Source: Astragalus membranaceus
Taxonomy: Eukaryota > Streptophyta > Magnoliopsida > Fabales > Fabaceae
DNA: 64,000 nt
Assembly: GCA_039519185.1 (NCBI GenBank)
Contig: CM076846.1
Location: 73,946,818-74,010,817, forward strand
Reading direction: 5' to 3'
Numbering within the stretch: position 1 is the first letter of the stretch; each line of letters starts with the position of its first letter. The translations under genes were made by a program, and so were the position numbers. The notes under the pieces are model-generated. The model made no database searches. It had not been told where the DNA came from and saw nothing but the letters and a program-made list of their open reading frames with translations. Positions 21,929 through 32,451 of the stretch are shown one piece after another.

Positions 21929-22667
21929 CTAGAAATGTTCAGCATATCCTATAAAAACACAATTAGAGGTTTTGCAACCAGTTTTTCTTTTCTTAGGATC
22001 AGGCAACATAACTTTAGCTAAACACCCCCACACTTTTAAATATTTCAAGTTAGGTTGATAACCTTTCCATAGTTCATAGGGGGTCTTTCCGGTTTTCCTA
22101 TGAGGAGTTCTATTTTGTATAAAATATGCAGTTAATATAGCCTCACCCCACAAGTTGTTTGGCGCACTAGAACTAATTAACATAGCATTCATCATTTCTT
22201 TCAAGGTCCTATTTTTCCTTTCGGCTATGCCATTAGATTCAGGTGAATAGGGGGGGAGTTGTTTCATGTATTATACCTTCCTTTTCACAAAAATCATTAA
22301 AAGATATGTATTCTCCTCCACGATCGGATCTAACTCTTTTAATCTTTCTATCTAATTGAATTTCGACTTCAGCTTTATATGAAAGAAAAGCTTCAAATTC
22401 TTCATCTTTTTGAGCAGAAGTGGAAGAATTGTTATTGAAATAAACAGTGTTAAGTACAAAAAGTCCATGATCATAATATCCCTTTCCAACAAAAGTGTTG
22501 TTCTTGGTAAGAACAATTTTATTAGATTCAAAGGTCACTTTGATACCATGCTTCAGCAGAACGCCAACAGAAATCAGGTTTGCCCTTATATTAGGCACAT
22601 GAAGCACATTTGTGAGAGCCAAGGTCTTTCCTGATGTGAGTTTCAGAAGAACTTTCCCTTTCCCCAC
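21929..22667 (-). pseudogene. Copia protease C-terminus to integrase fragment
   Basis: Two overlapping frames carry LTNVLHVPNIRANLISVGVL (end of protease/pre-integrase), then after a deletion KIKRVRSDRGGEYISFNDF, and in the other frame YSPESNGIAERKNRTLKEMM, NNLWGEAILTAYFIQNRTP and LKVWGCLAKVMLPDP. These are the second half of the integrase core and its C-terminal part. The HHCC zinc finger and the first catalytic Asp are missing. A frame change near 22255 follows a G7 run. Confidence 0.85.
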
Positions 22668-23620
22668 AATTGGGGCAGGATGTGAGTCACCCAGATAGAT
22701 GTGTTCTTCTCCTTCCCTACAGCAGTGTAGGAGGAAAAAACCTCTCTGTTAGCACAGATATGCTTAGTGGCTCCAGAATCTACCACCCACTTGTTCACAT
22801 CAGTTGCCATATTGACCAGAGAAACGACAGCAGCAATGACATCGTCATCTCCACCAGCATCAGCCAAGTTGGCCTTTGCCTTAGGAGGATTTTCGTTTCT
22901 CGCCCTATGCCTGCATTTAGGTGCAAAGTGTCCTGGCTTTCCACAAATAAAGCAAAAACCTTTTTTCTTGTATTCAGAGTTATGAACACCAGGATAATGA
23001 TCATTGTTCTTTTTGTGATTCTTTTGATTAGCAAATTTCTTGGAATCATACCTTTTGTTTGAAGAGTCAGGTTTGCCTTTGTCGTACCTTGAAGAATTGT
23101 TCATCACCATGTTTGCACGTGCAGTCATAGATTTCGACTTTGCTTTGTTACTCTCCTTTCGGTTGGTATCTTCAATAATGATGTGAGTCAGTAGCTCGTT
23201 CAGTGACAGTTGCTTGTGTTTATGCTTCAGTTGTTGCTTGTAGTCCTTCCATGATTCAGGCAGCTTTTCAATCAAGACACCTGCAATGAACTCGTCTGGG
23301 AGAACAATGTTTTCAGCCTTCATTTCCTCTAGTAACTTGTGATACTGATTGATTTGAGATTTGATTTCACGAGTTTCATTCATGACCCAATTGTAGTAGT
23401 TGCTGAAGACAAATTTTTGCTTGTTAGCATCTTCAGCCGTGTATTTGAGAATCATTGATTCCCAAATCTGATTTGCCTCCTTGTAGGTGCAGTAGATGTC
23501 AAACAATTCATTAGAGAGAGTGCTGAGAATTGTGTGACGGCACAACTTATTGGCATGGATCCAGACTTCTACCTGTTTGGGAGTAGCAGACTCCAGCGGC
23601 TTGGTTTCAATAAGTGCCAC
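22643..23620 (-). pseudogene. Copia Gag-protease, N-terminally truncated
   Basis: The 325-residue frame includes WIHANKLCRHTILSTLSNEL, a UBN2-type Gag region (LPESWKDYKQQLKHKHKQLS), one CCHC zinc knuckle (CFICGKPGHFAPKC) and the protease active site WVVDSGATKHICANREVF. The usual start of copia Gag is absent: sequence upstream of 23620 goes almost directly into the LTR remnant. A deletion therefore removed the Gag N-terminus, primer site and LTR end together. Confidence 0.85.
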
Positions 23621-23655
23621 AGCAACTCAATGTCAAGAAGAGAACTCACGCGCTT

Positions 23656-23819
23656 CTGCCACGTTGGTCACTGGTTGTGCGTGCGAGGGAGTCTCTTCCA
23701 CTTGCTTGTTTACAAGCTCTCTTAAGCTTTAATATTTAAAGACTTTGGTGAGTCCCAAGCCAAGGAATGTGGGACTTTCCACTTTTGAAATATCCTTTGT
23801 TTTTCAATAAAACACAACA
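23656..23819 (-). repeat. 5' LTR remnant of the copia element
   Basis: About 160 bases match the start of the 3' LTR at 19660-19820 with scattered differences. The remainder of the LTR (about 530 bp by comparison) and the primer-binding site are deleted. The right boundary is TGTTGTG on the minus strand at 23819. Confidence 0.75.
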
Positions 23820-24240
23820 GTAGGTGCTGTCTTAGTAATGTGGTATCCCAACATTTAGAGGGGGATATCAGTTGGTTAACTGTTTGAAGATTAGAACCCT
23901 CTCTTAGGGAACTATGTCTTCCTGAGGCCACCCATTTGTCACTGGTGATGTTGATATTGTTACCTGAACCCACAGTCCATTGTCCATAGTTCAAAATTAG
24001 ATCTCTTCCATGTAAAATACTTTGCCAAACCCAAAAAGAACCATTTTTCAGTCTAGCATTTCTGAATTCAATTGAAGGAAAATAGATACCTTTTAACATA
24101 GATGCCCAGAAAGAGTTAGGATCATTAATGATTTTCCAAGCCTGCTTAGCAAGAAGTGCAGAGTTCATAGTAGCCAAATCTTTAAAGCCCAATCCACCCT
24201 GATCTTTAGGAGAACAAAGAATGTCTCTGCTTTGAATTGT
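23820..24240 (-). pseudogene. LINE ORF2 fragment, region after RT (right part)
   Basis: In minus-strand frame this reads DQGGLGFKDLATMNSALLAK, then AWKIINDPNSFWASMLKG and GSFWVWQSILHGRDLI, the well-known sequence between the RT and zinc-finger region of plant L1 elements. The frame runs into the copia LTR at 23819. The residues just before the break (DTTLLRQHL) continue logically into LHQHPQDAIEVI on the other side of the copia element. The upstream RT domain is missing. Confidence 0.75.
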
Positions 24241-24245
24241 GATTT

Positions 24246-24978
24246 CCTTTATTCAAGTAGTTATACTTTGAGAAATTATGTCTCTCTATTAGGAGTTGTT
24301 AGACTATTCCAAAAAGTGTAAGACAAGGTGATGAAAAGTTTAACTCTACTTAACTAAAAAAAACATTAAAGAAGCCATAAAGGCAAGTAAAAATTGTTTG
24401 AAAATAACTTACGTATTGATTGATGTGTGATTTTAAAAATATCTACAACTCTTGTATTTATGGGTACAACAATAGCCTACTCTCTACTTTCCACGAGCAT
24501 ATGACTAATAACAAACTACACTACTGCCTACCAATTATTCGGCTAGCTATGCCTATTAATGGGTCATGTCTCGTGTTTGTCACCACGAACTACTTAAAAT
24601 TTTAATACAATTTTCTTTTTTAGTCTCTACGGAAAATATTATACGTTTTTGGCATAGTATTAGTCTTTAAACATAAATTAAATTAATTTTTTTTTATAAA
24701 GGTTGTGTTGTGTTTTATTCCCATAGGAGAAATATTATATGGTTTTGATGTAATTTTATCGTCTTTGAACATACAACAAATTTACAAAAGTCTTTGATAT
24801 TTATATATGATTAATTTTCTTTAGTCTTTAATATTTATAAATGTCTTTGTAATTTAAAAGTTGTTATTTTGATTCTTAGTTTTTGTGCTGAAACATTACG
24901 TGTCGTCACCATCATTTTATGTTACACAAGTTGTCACTGTAATTTTTCTATCATAAAACTTCACAAGTTTAAAAATAA
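24246..24978. other. AT-rich non-coding stretch
   Basis: No coding region, RNA gene or recognised repeat was found. There are short internal similarities (TTTAATATTTATA-type words) and many T runs. Confidence 0.45.
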
Positions 24979-25592
24979 AAGGGTAAAGTATGTTTTTGGT
25001 CACTACAAAATTGGGACCTTATAAATTTAATCCCTACATTATGGAAATAGATGTTTTCGCCCCAAACTTATTTTTCCGTTTCCATTATTAGTCCCTGACG
25101 TTAAATGATGCTGACTGGGCAAACAGATTGCTAACGTGGCATCGCCTAGGTGGCTTTTTAATTGATGTGGCATCATGTGGCCGTCCATGTGACTTTGTTT
25201 TTTGTTTTGTTTTTTTAAAAAAAGCTGGTCTTCTCTTCTTCTTCCCTGCTACCCGTGCACACCGAAATCCTTTCCCAAATCCAACTCTCCACCAGATGGG
25301 GAATTGGGGTTGTGGGAAAGATGGATTTGGGGAAGATGACTAGGAGCTAAAAAAACTAATAAAACAAAAAAGCCACATGGATAGCCACATGGTACCACAT
25401 CAATTAAAATGCCACTTAGGCAATGCCACGTCAACATTTTATTAGCCCAGTTAGCATAATTTAACGTCAGAGACCAATATTAGAAACAGAAAAATAAGTT
25501 AGGGATGAAAACGCCTATTTCCATAATGTTGGGACTAAACTTAAAATGTCCGAATTTTGTAGGGACCAAAAACATATTGGCCGTTTTTTTTT
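24979..25592. mobile_element. Fold-back (long inverted repeat) element
   Basis: Two arms of about 230 bp are inverted copies of one another. The left arm starts GGGTAAAGTATGTTTTTGGT (24981) and includes CCCTGACGTTAAATGATGCT, ACGTGGCATCGCCTAGGTGG and TTAATTGATGTGGCATCATG. The right arm carries the complements (CATGGTACCACATCAATTAA, CCACTTAGGCAATGCCACGT, AACGTCAGAGACC). The ~90 bp centre is itself partly self-complementary around ATCCAACTC. Arms differ by many substitutions, so it is not recent. It resembles non-autonomous fold-back MITEs of plants; the superfamily was not determined. Confidence 0.7.
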
Positions 25593-25606
25593 ACCCCCCC
25601 CCCCCC

Positions 25607-25920
25607 TTATACCATATACCCCCTAAATGACCAAACGGACGAAACTACCCCTTAAATCCACAAAATTTCCGGAAATACCTCAAATCTAGATAAATCCGGA
25701 AGTATGTTTTTTTGATTTACCGGAAATATCGAATTTTACGGTCTTTCCGGAACACATTTTACATTCCGGAAATACCGTAAAATGCGATATTTCCGGAAAT
25801 ACCATATACCCCCCTCAATATTACCTTCCGGAATTATGTTAAAAAGGGATATTTCCGGAATTCCCAAAAAAAAAGGCTTCCGAAATTATGTTTAAAAAGA
25901 ATATTTCCGGAATTGAATTA
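25607..25920. repeat. Cluster of TTCCGGAA palindromes
   Basis: About ten CCGGAA or TTCCGG words fall within 250 bp (near 25668, 25695, 25720, 25746, 25766, 25793, 25827, 25853 and 25907, with a mutated one near 25880). Most are in the palindromic form TTTCCGGAAAT or TTCCGGAATT. Two copies of ATACCATATACCCCC (25610 and 25801) frame the first part, suggesting short direct duplication. A C13-type run precedes it (from 25596). No coding potential was seen. Confidence 0.6.
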
Positions 25921-26001
25921 TGTTACTCTCAAATTCTATTTAGTTTATCGGTCTCTAAGATTGGCATTCCTAATAACTCTAATGTTCACAGTGTTCACAA
26001 G

Positions 26002-26320
26002 TGTTATGGATTGGGCCAATTCGCTGAGGCCCAAAGCCAGCGAATGGATCCATGAATGGACGGCCAAGATCTAAACCATAGATCGGGCGGCTCTGCTTGA
26101 TTAGGTCAAACACACCCTGGCTTCTATAAATAGCCACCTGCACAGTGCCCAAGGTATGCACACTTCCCAATGTTTACCTGTAACCGACTTCACTCGCTGA
26201 CTTGAGCATCGGAGTGTCTTTACAGGTACAACCCCCCTCGGATCGGAGCTCGGTTGATCAAGATTGGACACTACCAACTATCCAGGATCGTCCACAGATT
26301 CCGAGATAAGGTACAGATCA
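26002..26320 (+). repeat. 5' LTR of Tat element 3
   Basis: It runs TGTTATGGATTGGGCC ... GTACAGATCA, 319 bp, with a TATA box (TATAAATAG, 26125-26133). The following TTGGCGACTATAGTGGGAG (26321-26339) sits at the primer-binding position and matches element 2 closely. The preceding ACAAG could be one half of a target duplication; no partner is available. Confidence 0.75.
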
Positions 26321-26381
26321 TTGGCGACTATAGTGGGAGGATCTCGTACACTAGTTCCTCTCCCTCTTTCCTTGATCAACA

Positions 26382-27747
26382 ATGGCTCCACAGTTACGAC
26401 CTAGAACTATGCCTCGGATCCAGAGTGCTATCGAGGGACCAGTCCGACAGCAGATGACTCCGGAAGGAGTGGCAGTCTCGCTTCCCCTCAACTCGGCACG
26501 TGTTTGCAACTCGGCACGTGTTTGCAACTCGGCACAGGCGTTGATTTCTGGAAGCTCGGTACAGGTCCGACTCCCCCTCCCCCTCCGACGGTCTCGGTAC
26601 CGGTCGATGTTGTCCAACAGCTAGTTCATTTGCTGAATCGGCAAGCCGAGACCGACCAGCAGTGAAACCAACGTTTTTCTCAATTGGAAGCAGAAATCGC
26701 TGAAATCCGGGCTCGTAACATCCCGGATCAGAGTTCACCTCAGCGCAACTCTCCTAGGCAGAAAGCTTGTGGCCGCAGGCGCCACCGATCTCCTGCTTGG
26801 AGGAGGCACCATCATCGCTCTCCACCTCGACGCAGAGGAGGGCGAGGATCTCAGAGTCCCCCAAGCCGGACTCATGATGACACCTACCATCCTGAAGAGT
26901 CTTCCCAGCACAGCTCATCTTTGGCTTCCTCATCCCCTAGGCGACGTTTTAGAAGCCGAGAACGACCCCCGAGGCATGAACGTCATCGCCCTCGCTCACG
27001 GAGGTCGCCAGACAAATAGGACTATCGTCGGTCTCCACCCAGGGAAAAGTCAACCAGGCGTAAAGGGTCATTCACCAGCAAGATAGACTACATTATGGTC
27101 TCGAGGCACCTGGAGAAACCCCTTGAGGGCTTGAAGATGTATGATGGCACCGGCGACCCAGATCGCCATCTGGGTTATTTTGACACAATAATGCAGTACC
27201 GGAATGTCCCGGAAGAAATCAAGTGCGGAATTTTCCTTCTCATCCTTGAAAAGTCGACGTTGGACTGGTTCAGGGAACCCAAGCCAAATACCGCTCCTCG
27301 TGGGATCAGTTGGCTAGCCTCTTCTCTTCCCATTTTGCTCACTCCAAGATGAAGCCAAAGTCTCGGTAGGTACTGCTAGCCATCCGACAAGGCGAGAATG
27401 AGTCTCTCAGAGACTATATAGAAAGGTTCAACCGTGAGGGTGCACAAGTTCGGAACCTCGACGACTCTTTCCAACTTTATTTCATGGAAGTCGGACTTCG
27501 CAAAGGGAGCTTGTTTCAAATTGATATCAGGGTAAATCAGCCTGAAACTCTAGCGGAGTTCCTCCAGAGATCTCAGAAATACATTGATCACGAGGAAGGT
27601 GACGAGGCGAGCCGGTTTTATGTTAGACCCGGAGGATCCAAGCCTCAGAATGAGAAAGAGCATCAGAGCAATAGGGAGTCGAAGCCCCGTAATAGACACC
27701 AGGAGTACGCCAAAGTCCCGATAATGCCCTACGACGAACGACAATAG
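26382..27747 (+). pseudogene. Gag pseudogene of Tat element 3
   Basis: Pieces homologous to element 2 Gag are in order: the MAPQLRPR start with TPEGVAVSLP, then LEAEIAEIRARNIPDQSSP with RHRSPAWRRHHHRSPPRR, the Gag core HLEKPLEGLKMYDGTGDPDR and EEIKCGIFLLILEKSTLDWF, and GSLFQIDIRVNQPETLAEFL with RSQKYIDHEEG. Frame changes and stops near 26622, 26664, 27020 and 27352 break it. A short tandem duplication near 26500-26530 repeats a CTCGGCACGTGTTTGCAA unit. The Cys/His motif and protease are missing. Confidence 0.85.
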
Positions 27748-28335
27748 GACCGGGATACCTTGCCCGAACGGGATACCTTGCCCGATAATGTCCTACAAGA
27801 AAACAACAGGACTGGAATAGCCCAAACGGGATACCTTGCCTGATAATGCCCTGAAGAACACCCAAGAGAGGACTATGAGGACCGGGATACCTTGCCCGAA
27901 CGGGATACCTTGCCCGATAATTCCCTACAAGAACAACAAGACCGAGACATTCGAACGGGATACCTTGCTCGAACGGGATACCTTGCCCGATAATTCCCTA
28001 CTATCAACGACAACCACGACGACCACAACAACAACAAGATGGACACACAATGGACCTAATCAGACGCGATATCGCATAATGAGAACAACAACAACGACGA
28101 CAACGAGAACGACGATGACAACAACAACAACAATACCTATCATCATCACCATCCTTTGAGGTACGACCCGCCCATACTGCGACTAGGTTCCTCCTATACA
28201 ATTTCAACTATTGAGGTATGGCTCGCTCATACTGCGATGAGTCCTTGCCCATACTGCGACAAGGTTCCTCTTAAAATCATCAACTTTTAAGGTACGGCTC
28301 GCCCATACTGCGACAAGGTTGCTTAAACATCATCA
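27720..28335. repeat. Composite minisatellite block after gag 3
   Basis: Three kinds of repeats follow each other. First (about 27740-28000), several copies of GGGATACCTTGCCCGA with ATAATGCCCTA-type spacers. Second (28002-28150), low-complexity ACAACAACAACGACGACAAC sequence. Third (28158-28330), three to four copies of GCCCATACTGCGACAAGGTT units about 60-70 bp apart. None matches the gag or LTR, so they probably arose by expansion or belong to the next element's flank. Confidence 0.65.
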
Positions 28336-29861
28336 TCAACTTCCCTAAGAACTCCTAAGTCCGAGGGTATCATCAACAACTAGGGGTCATTTAATCATCA
28401 TCTCGGGTATCACCATACAACTAGGGGGTCACTATAGTCATCATCTCTGGTCATAACTATTACCCAAGTCCCTGCTAATTCTATATAATAACGTCATCCT
28501 TATATTCATATGTAATCATTTTGATTCAATGCATTTAATTCCAACTCCACCCGTTATTTGATATTTCCTAAGGCTCTTATGACTCTTATTGTCTCAATCA
28601 TCATCGATGGTCAAGGTTACCTGAAACAAGCTTAGGGAGGGTCAAACATCATACAAAACATCCTTACAATAGTCCTAATCCATTAACCGCTTCGCCTTGT
28701 TCAACTAATTAGGCTTCAAAAGGTCTCTTAGGTAATTTTGATAGTTTTAATCCATTATCAACTTAGTCTTATTCAACTAATAGGCTTCAGATGGTCTCTT
28801 AGGTAATTTTAATAGTTCTAATCTATTCACAAATTAGTCTTAATCAGTTAAGTTAAGAGGCTCTAAATTGTATCTTAGATACTTCTCATAGCTCCAATCA
28901 ACTAAAAATATCAACTTAACCAATTGTCGTTCTCGTTTATACTTGTAAGTCACTATAAGTCATTCTTAATCTAAATTTAACCTCTAGAATGTTTAGGGAC
29001 CTCAATATCAATAATTTAGTCTTTTGTTCTACATTCTAACCCGGCTCATTAACTTAGAGGCAACTAAATCATGAGTTCATCTTCTATCTAACCATATATT
29101 TTCAGCATCAACTATATCAAATATCCAATAAGGTCGACTACCCTAGAGTTCATCAATCATTATTACCCGATTACAATAAACATGTTTCCTCTAGGGAGGT
29201 TAGCCCTTAGGCTTTAGCAACTCATCAACAACAGTCATAAACAACCACAAGTAGGCATATCATACATGAATAATCACACATAGCATTTAAACATCATAAT
29301 AGGGTCCTTGCTCCTACAAGGACATAACACATTATTAATAAAGCATTTAAAATCCATTGCTCATACAATGGTTTACATGCAAACTATGTTGTCAGCGTAA
29401 GACATAGGGATCATGGGACATCCCAGTTATGTCAATTACATTCTAAACTACCATATTCCCTAGTATCATCCCCCCTCTTCTTACTCTAAATTCTTCTCCA
29501 CTAGCAACTTAATTCTACGGTCACCTGTCTACGACTCTTCGTTCCTCACGTGTTAATTAACGGACGTCATTTAACACACAATCGACTAATCAAACTAGAT
29601 TCATTCTCTAAACTCGGCATAATAGTTACAGTCATCCAATTCACTTAGTTACAGTCATCCAAATCATTTAATTACAGTCATCCAAATCAAATAATTTACA
29701 GACATTCAAATAATTTACGGTCATCCGAATTATTTACAGTCATCCAAATTGCATAAATCGAATAAGTAATAATTAATAACTAAATAAGTAAATAAACAAA
29801 TACAGTAAAATAGGAGTAGTGGCAATCGATACTATTTTTGTTCTATCTCCTATTCCCCATA
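28336..29861. other. Non-coding stretch with weak tandem repeats
   Basis: No open frame of interest was found. Two repeat patches are visible. Near 28690-28910 a unit of about 95 bp containing AGGCTTCAGATGGTCTCTTA then GGTAATTTTAATAGTT is present twice with a degraded third copy. Near 29625-29760 TTTACAGTCATCCAAAT-type units of about 25-30 bp are repeated five or six times. It may be part of an old LTR, but no ends were identified. Confidence 0.45.
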
Positions 29862-31848
29862 TGTAACACCCCGGTATTTCTAACATGTAGAGAGACCGAA
29901 GATGCACAGATGCGGAAGTTCAGAGGACACAGTTCCTGTTTAAACATTGGACATACAAACTTTTTCCGAAATAAAAACATAATCGGAATAACATTACTTC
30001 ATAAAATAGAAGTACATCGGTTCCATACCGAATGGATTACAATATCCAAGTCCAAATACCAAACAGAAACATAAGACGGTTCATATAACTCATAATCAAT
30101 ACAAGTTTATATAACCAATAAGACAACAAAAGAACAAGGGATCAAATGACTAATTCTCCGGCACCTCCAAGAGTATACCAGCTACTCGTGCACAATAGTC
30201 TTCCTTTTTCCCTGCTTCTCTGAAAAACAACAAATATGGATTGGGTGAGATAACATTATCTCAGTGAGTCCTACCGTGCCCCCTCACTGACACTCGGTTC
30301 AATTCATTAAACCGTTACAACCAAAGTTGACATAACAATGTCTTATTTATTAATCGAAATGCCAAGCAAATCGTGTTCTTATCTTATTTAGTATAAACCG
30401 ATTGTGAACCCAACGTCACGAATATCGGAAATACCATAGTCTTAGTTTAGCATAAACCGATTGTGAACCCAACGTCACGAATATCGGTAACCCGTGAGTT
30501 GACCACGCCAAAACACATTCAAGGCCATAGGTAAGGGGTCATGACTACCCTCCCTAGTATGCTACTTGTCGGGTCGTCACCCAACATAATACGAATACGC
30601 ATCAAGTTCTCGAGAGTTAGATAATTTATATCTTTTCGATCACCAAAGGATCAATCACATAATAATTGGATAAACAATATCCATATCGATCTATAACCCG
30701 TTTTGAGGAATTCATAAGTTAGACCTCCGGCATTATAATCATTTTCATTTGACATATATAAACATATATATTCAGTCAGTGTACCCACACGTATTCTAGG
30801 GTTTCGGTTTTTCACTTAAATGTGCTTTCGAAACTCTTTTCAAAAACATGAGTTGAACGAGCTCAAAATACGGTTTTTAATAAGGCAACTTCATTTTAAA
30901 TGATTGAGAAAGAGATTAGAAAAGGTTTGGGATCGAACGGAGCGACGAAACGAGAAAACGGAAGCCGGTAACAGAACCACACGCACGACCCGTGCCCAGG
31001 GGCGCACGACCCGTGCGTGGTGCACTGCTCAGAACCCATCTACCAGAAAGAAACGCACGATCCGTGCCCAGGGGCGCACGACCCGTGCGTCCCATTCGGT
31101 TTCCAATCCTTCCAACCCGAAGCAGGCGCACGATCCGTGCCCAGGGGCGCACGATCCGTGCGACCTGTGTCTGTTACCAGAATTTCACATTTTTCTCATT
31201 CTCGCTCTCCGTTCTCGTCCAATTCGATTTCTAATTTCAATCACCTGAAACTCAGAAAATTTCCAACTATTCCAGAATATATATAAAGTGTTTCATTTCA
31301 ATGATTCATTAAAATTCTCAATAAACCGTAAAACTCCGTTTTGACTTAAAAATCGCTTTTCGGTTCTAAGTCCTTTGAAAACGGGATTGTTGCCTTATCA
31401 TTCGAAACCACAAGTTTTCAGAATACATAAAATGTCCCTAATCCGTGAGTAGAACTCACCTAGTCGACGATCGTACGAGGAGCTCCAACGGAATACGCGA
31501 TAACCGAATCACAAGAACCCACGAACAATCCCCGTTAGATACTAGTTCGAACCGAGACAGCAACTCTTCCCACTGAGCAACTGGAACAGCAACTAGAATG
31601 ACTGAAATCATTCTAAATTCGAAATGCAAGCACTAGACTTCTCCTTTGACAGCAACAACAACAAAAACTGAACATGCAAGCTCTACCTTCTTCACCAATG
31701 AAGCACCAAGTTCGAAAATGGGGTTGAGAGAAAGAATGAGAATTAGCCTCTGAAACTTATACCAATAGAAAGAGAATCGAAAATGGAGTGGAAAGGAGGT
31801 CTGAATACTTACATGCACTGACCATGGAGATGGATCCTTCTCCTCCCT

Positions 31849-31920
<72 letters not shown>

Positions 31921-32402
31921 TTTTCCCTTCCTTTCTATCCTCCCCCTTCTGTTTTTCCCTTTCTTTTATTTTCAGCTGAAGCCAAATTGTTTAAGTGTGA
32001 GGCTGGTCAGGTGGCTATATGGGCTGGGGGAAATTTAAATGATGGTGAAATGACCAAACTACCCCTAGCCCATTAAGTCATGGGTTAGGTGTCAAGTTTT
32101 CTCTTCGGTGCAACACTTCTCGATTAATCCGGTTCCGACCCGAAGTTCCGCAATTCTTTCGGTTCGAAATTAATTTTAGCCTTCATAATTATAATTTAAA
32201 TGATTAGGGGTGTGAAAAGACAATTTTGCCCTTCATCCCCAATTCCTTATTTAATTATGAATAAGTCACACTTTAATGGAGAATAGGATTTCTTGACGAA
32301 TTACTCGACTATTAATCCCCGAGACGCGACCGATTATTCCCACAAATAATTAATCGGCCTCCGGCATCGTAATACGAGTCTTCAAAAATTAGGGATGTTA
32401 CA
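29862..32402 (-). repeat. 3' LTR of the Tekay element
   Basis: Length is 2,541 bp. On the minus strand it begins TGTAACATCCCTAATTTTTG at 32402, directly after a purine-rich tract (AAAAGTTGGGGTGAT). It contains a TC microsatellite of about 33 units (31852-31917) and a set of GC-rich palindromic repeats (30990-31160). It also has a tandem pair of AAACCGATTGTGAACCCAAC units (near 30396 and 30461). Confidence 0.95.
30990..31165. repeat. Palindromic GC-rich repeats in the Tekay LTR
   Basis: The unit CGCACGACCCGTGCCCAGGG followed by GCGCACGACCCGTGCG occurs three times, separated by about 40 bp of different sequence. Each half is an imperfect hairpin (GCACGA.CCGTGC). The same block is present in the other LTR (about 38143-38318). 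It stands out from the AT-rich LTR and could be regulatory or a methylation target. Confidence 0.7.
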
Positions 32403-32451
32403 ATCACCCCAACTTTTAAAAATTTTGTCCTCAAAATTGACGAAACGTACC

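Larger units (their letters stand above)
19125..23819 (-). mobile_element. Decayed Ty1/copia element inserted in the LINE
   Basis: The element reads on the minus strand as a truncated 5' LTR, gag-protease, integrase, RT, RNase H, polypurine tract and 3' LTR. Both LTRs begin TGTTGTGTTTTATTG. The LINE sequence flanking it shares CTAC on both sides (23820-23823 and 19121-19124, minus strand), a probable remnant of a 4-5 bp target duplication. Internal deletions have removed the 5' LTR end, primer site and Gag N-terminus, part of integrase and part of RT. Stops and frame changes separate the remaining pieces. It cannot move on its own. Confidence 0.85.
18281..24245 (-). mobile_element. 5'-truncated L1-type LINE, split by a copia element
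   Basis: The element reads on the minus strand and is in two parts, 24245-23820 and 19124-18281, interrupted by the copia element. The joined order is a C-terminal RT-linker region, a zf-RVT-like segment and an RNase H domain. It ends in an A tail (the T run at 18281-18290 on the plus strand) after GTATTGGTTTGGGCC, a common LINE 3' region. The RT catalytic core is absent, so this is a 5'-truncated insertion. A convincing target-site duplication was not found. Confidence 0.75.
26002..28000 (+). mobile_element. Ty3/gypsy Tat element 3, decayed 5' end (LTR and gag)
   Basis: This is a relative of element 2 in the opposite orientation. The LTR (26002-26320) is followed by a primer-binding region and a gag with several stops. 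After the nucleocapsid-proximal region the sequence dissolves into minisatellites (from about 27720) and no protease or pol is seen. The right end is therefore undefined. Confidence 0.75.

Noticed and set aside
30904..31286. Overlapping ORFs of 78-114 residues in both Tekay LTRs
   Set aside because: They come from the GC-rich palindromic repeats and occur in several frames on both strands, so there is no specific protein signal.
31788..31979. Open frames of repeated Leu-Ser in TC microsatellites (also 51998-52468)
   Set aside because: They are translations of simple repeats inside an LTR and a hAT element, with no other coding signs.
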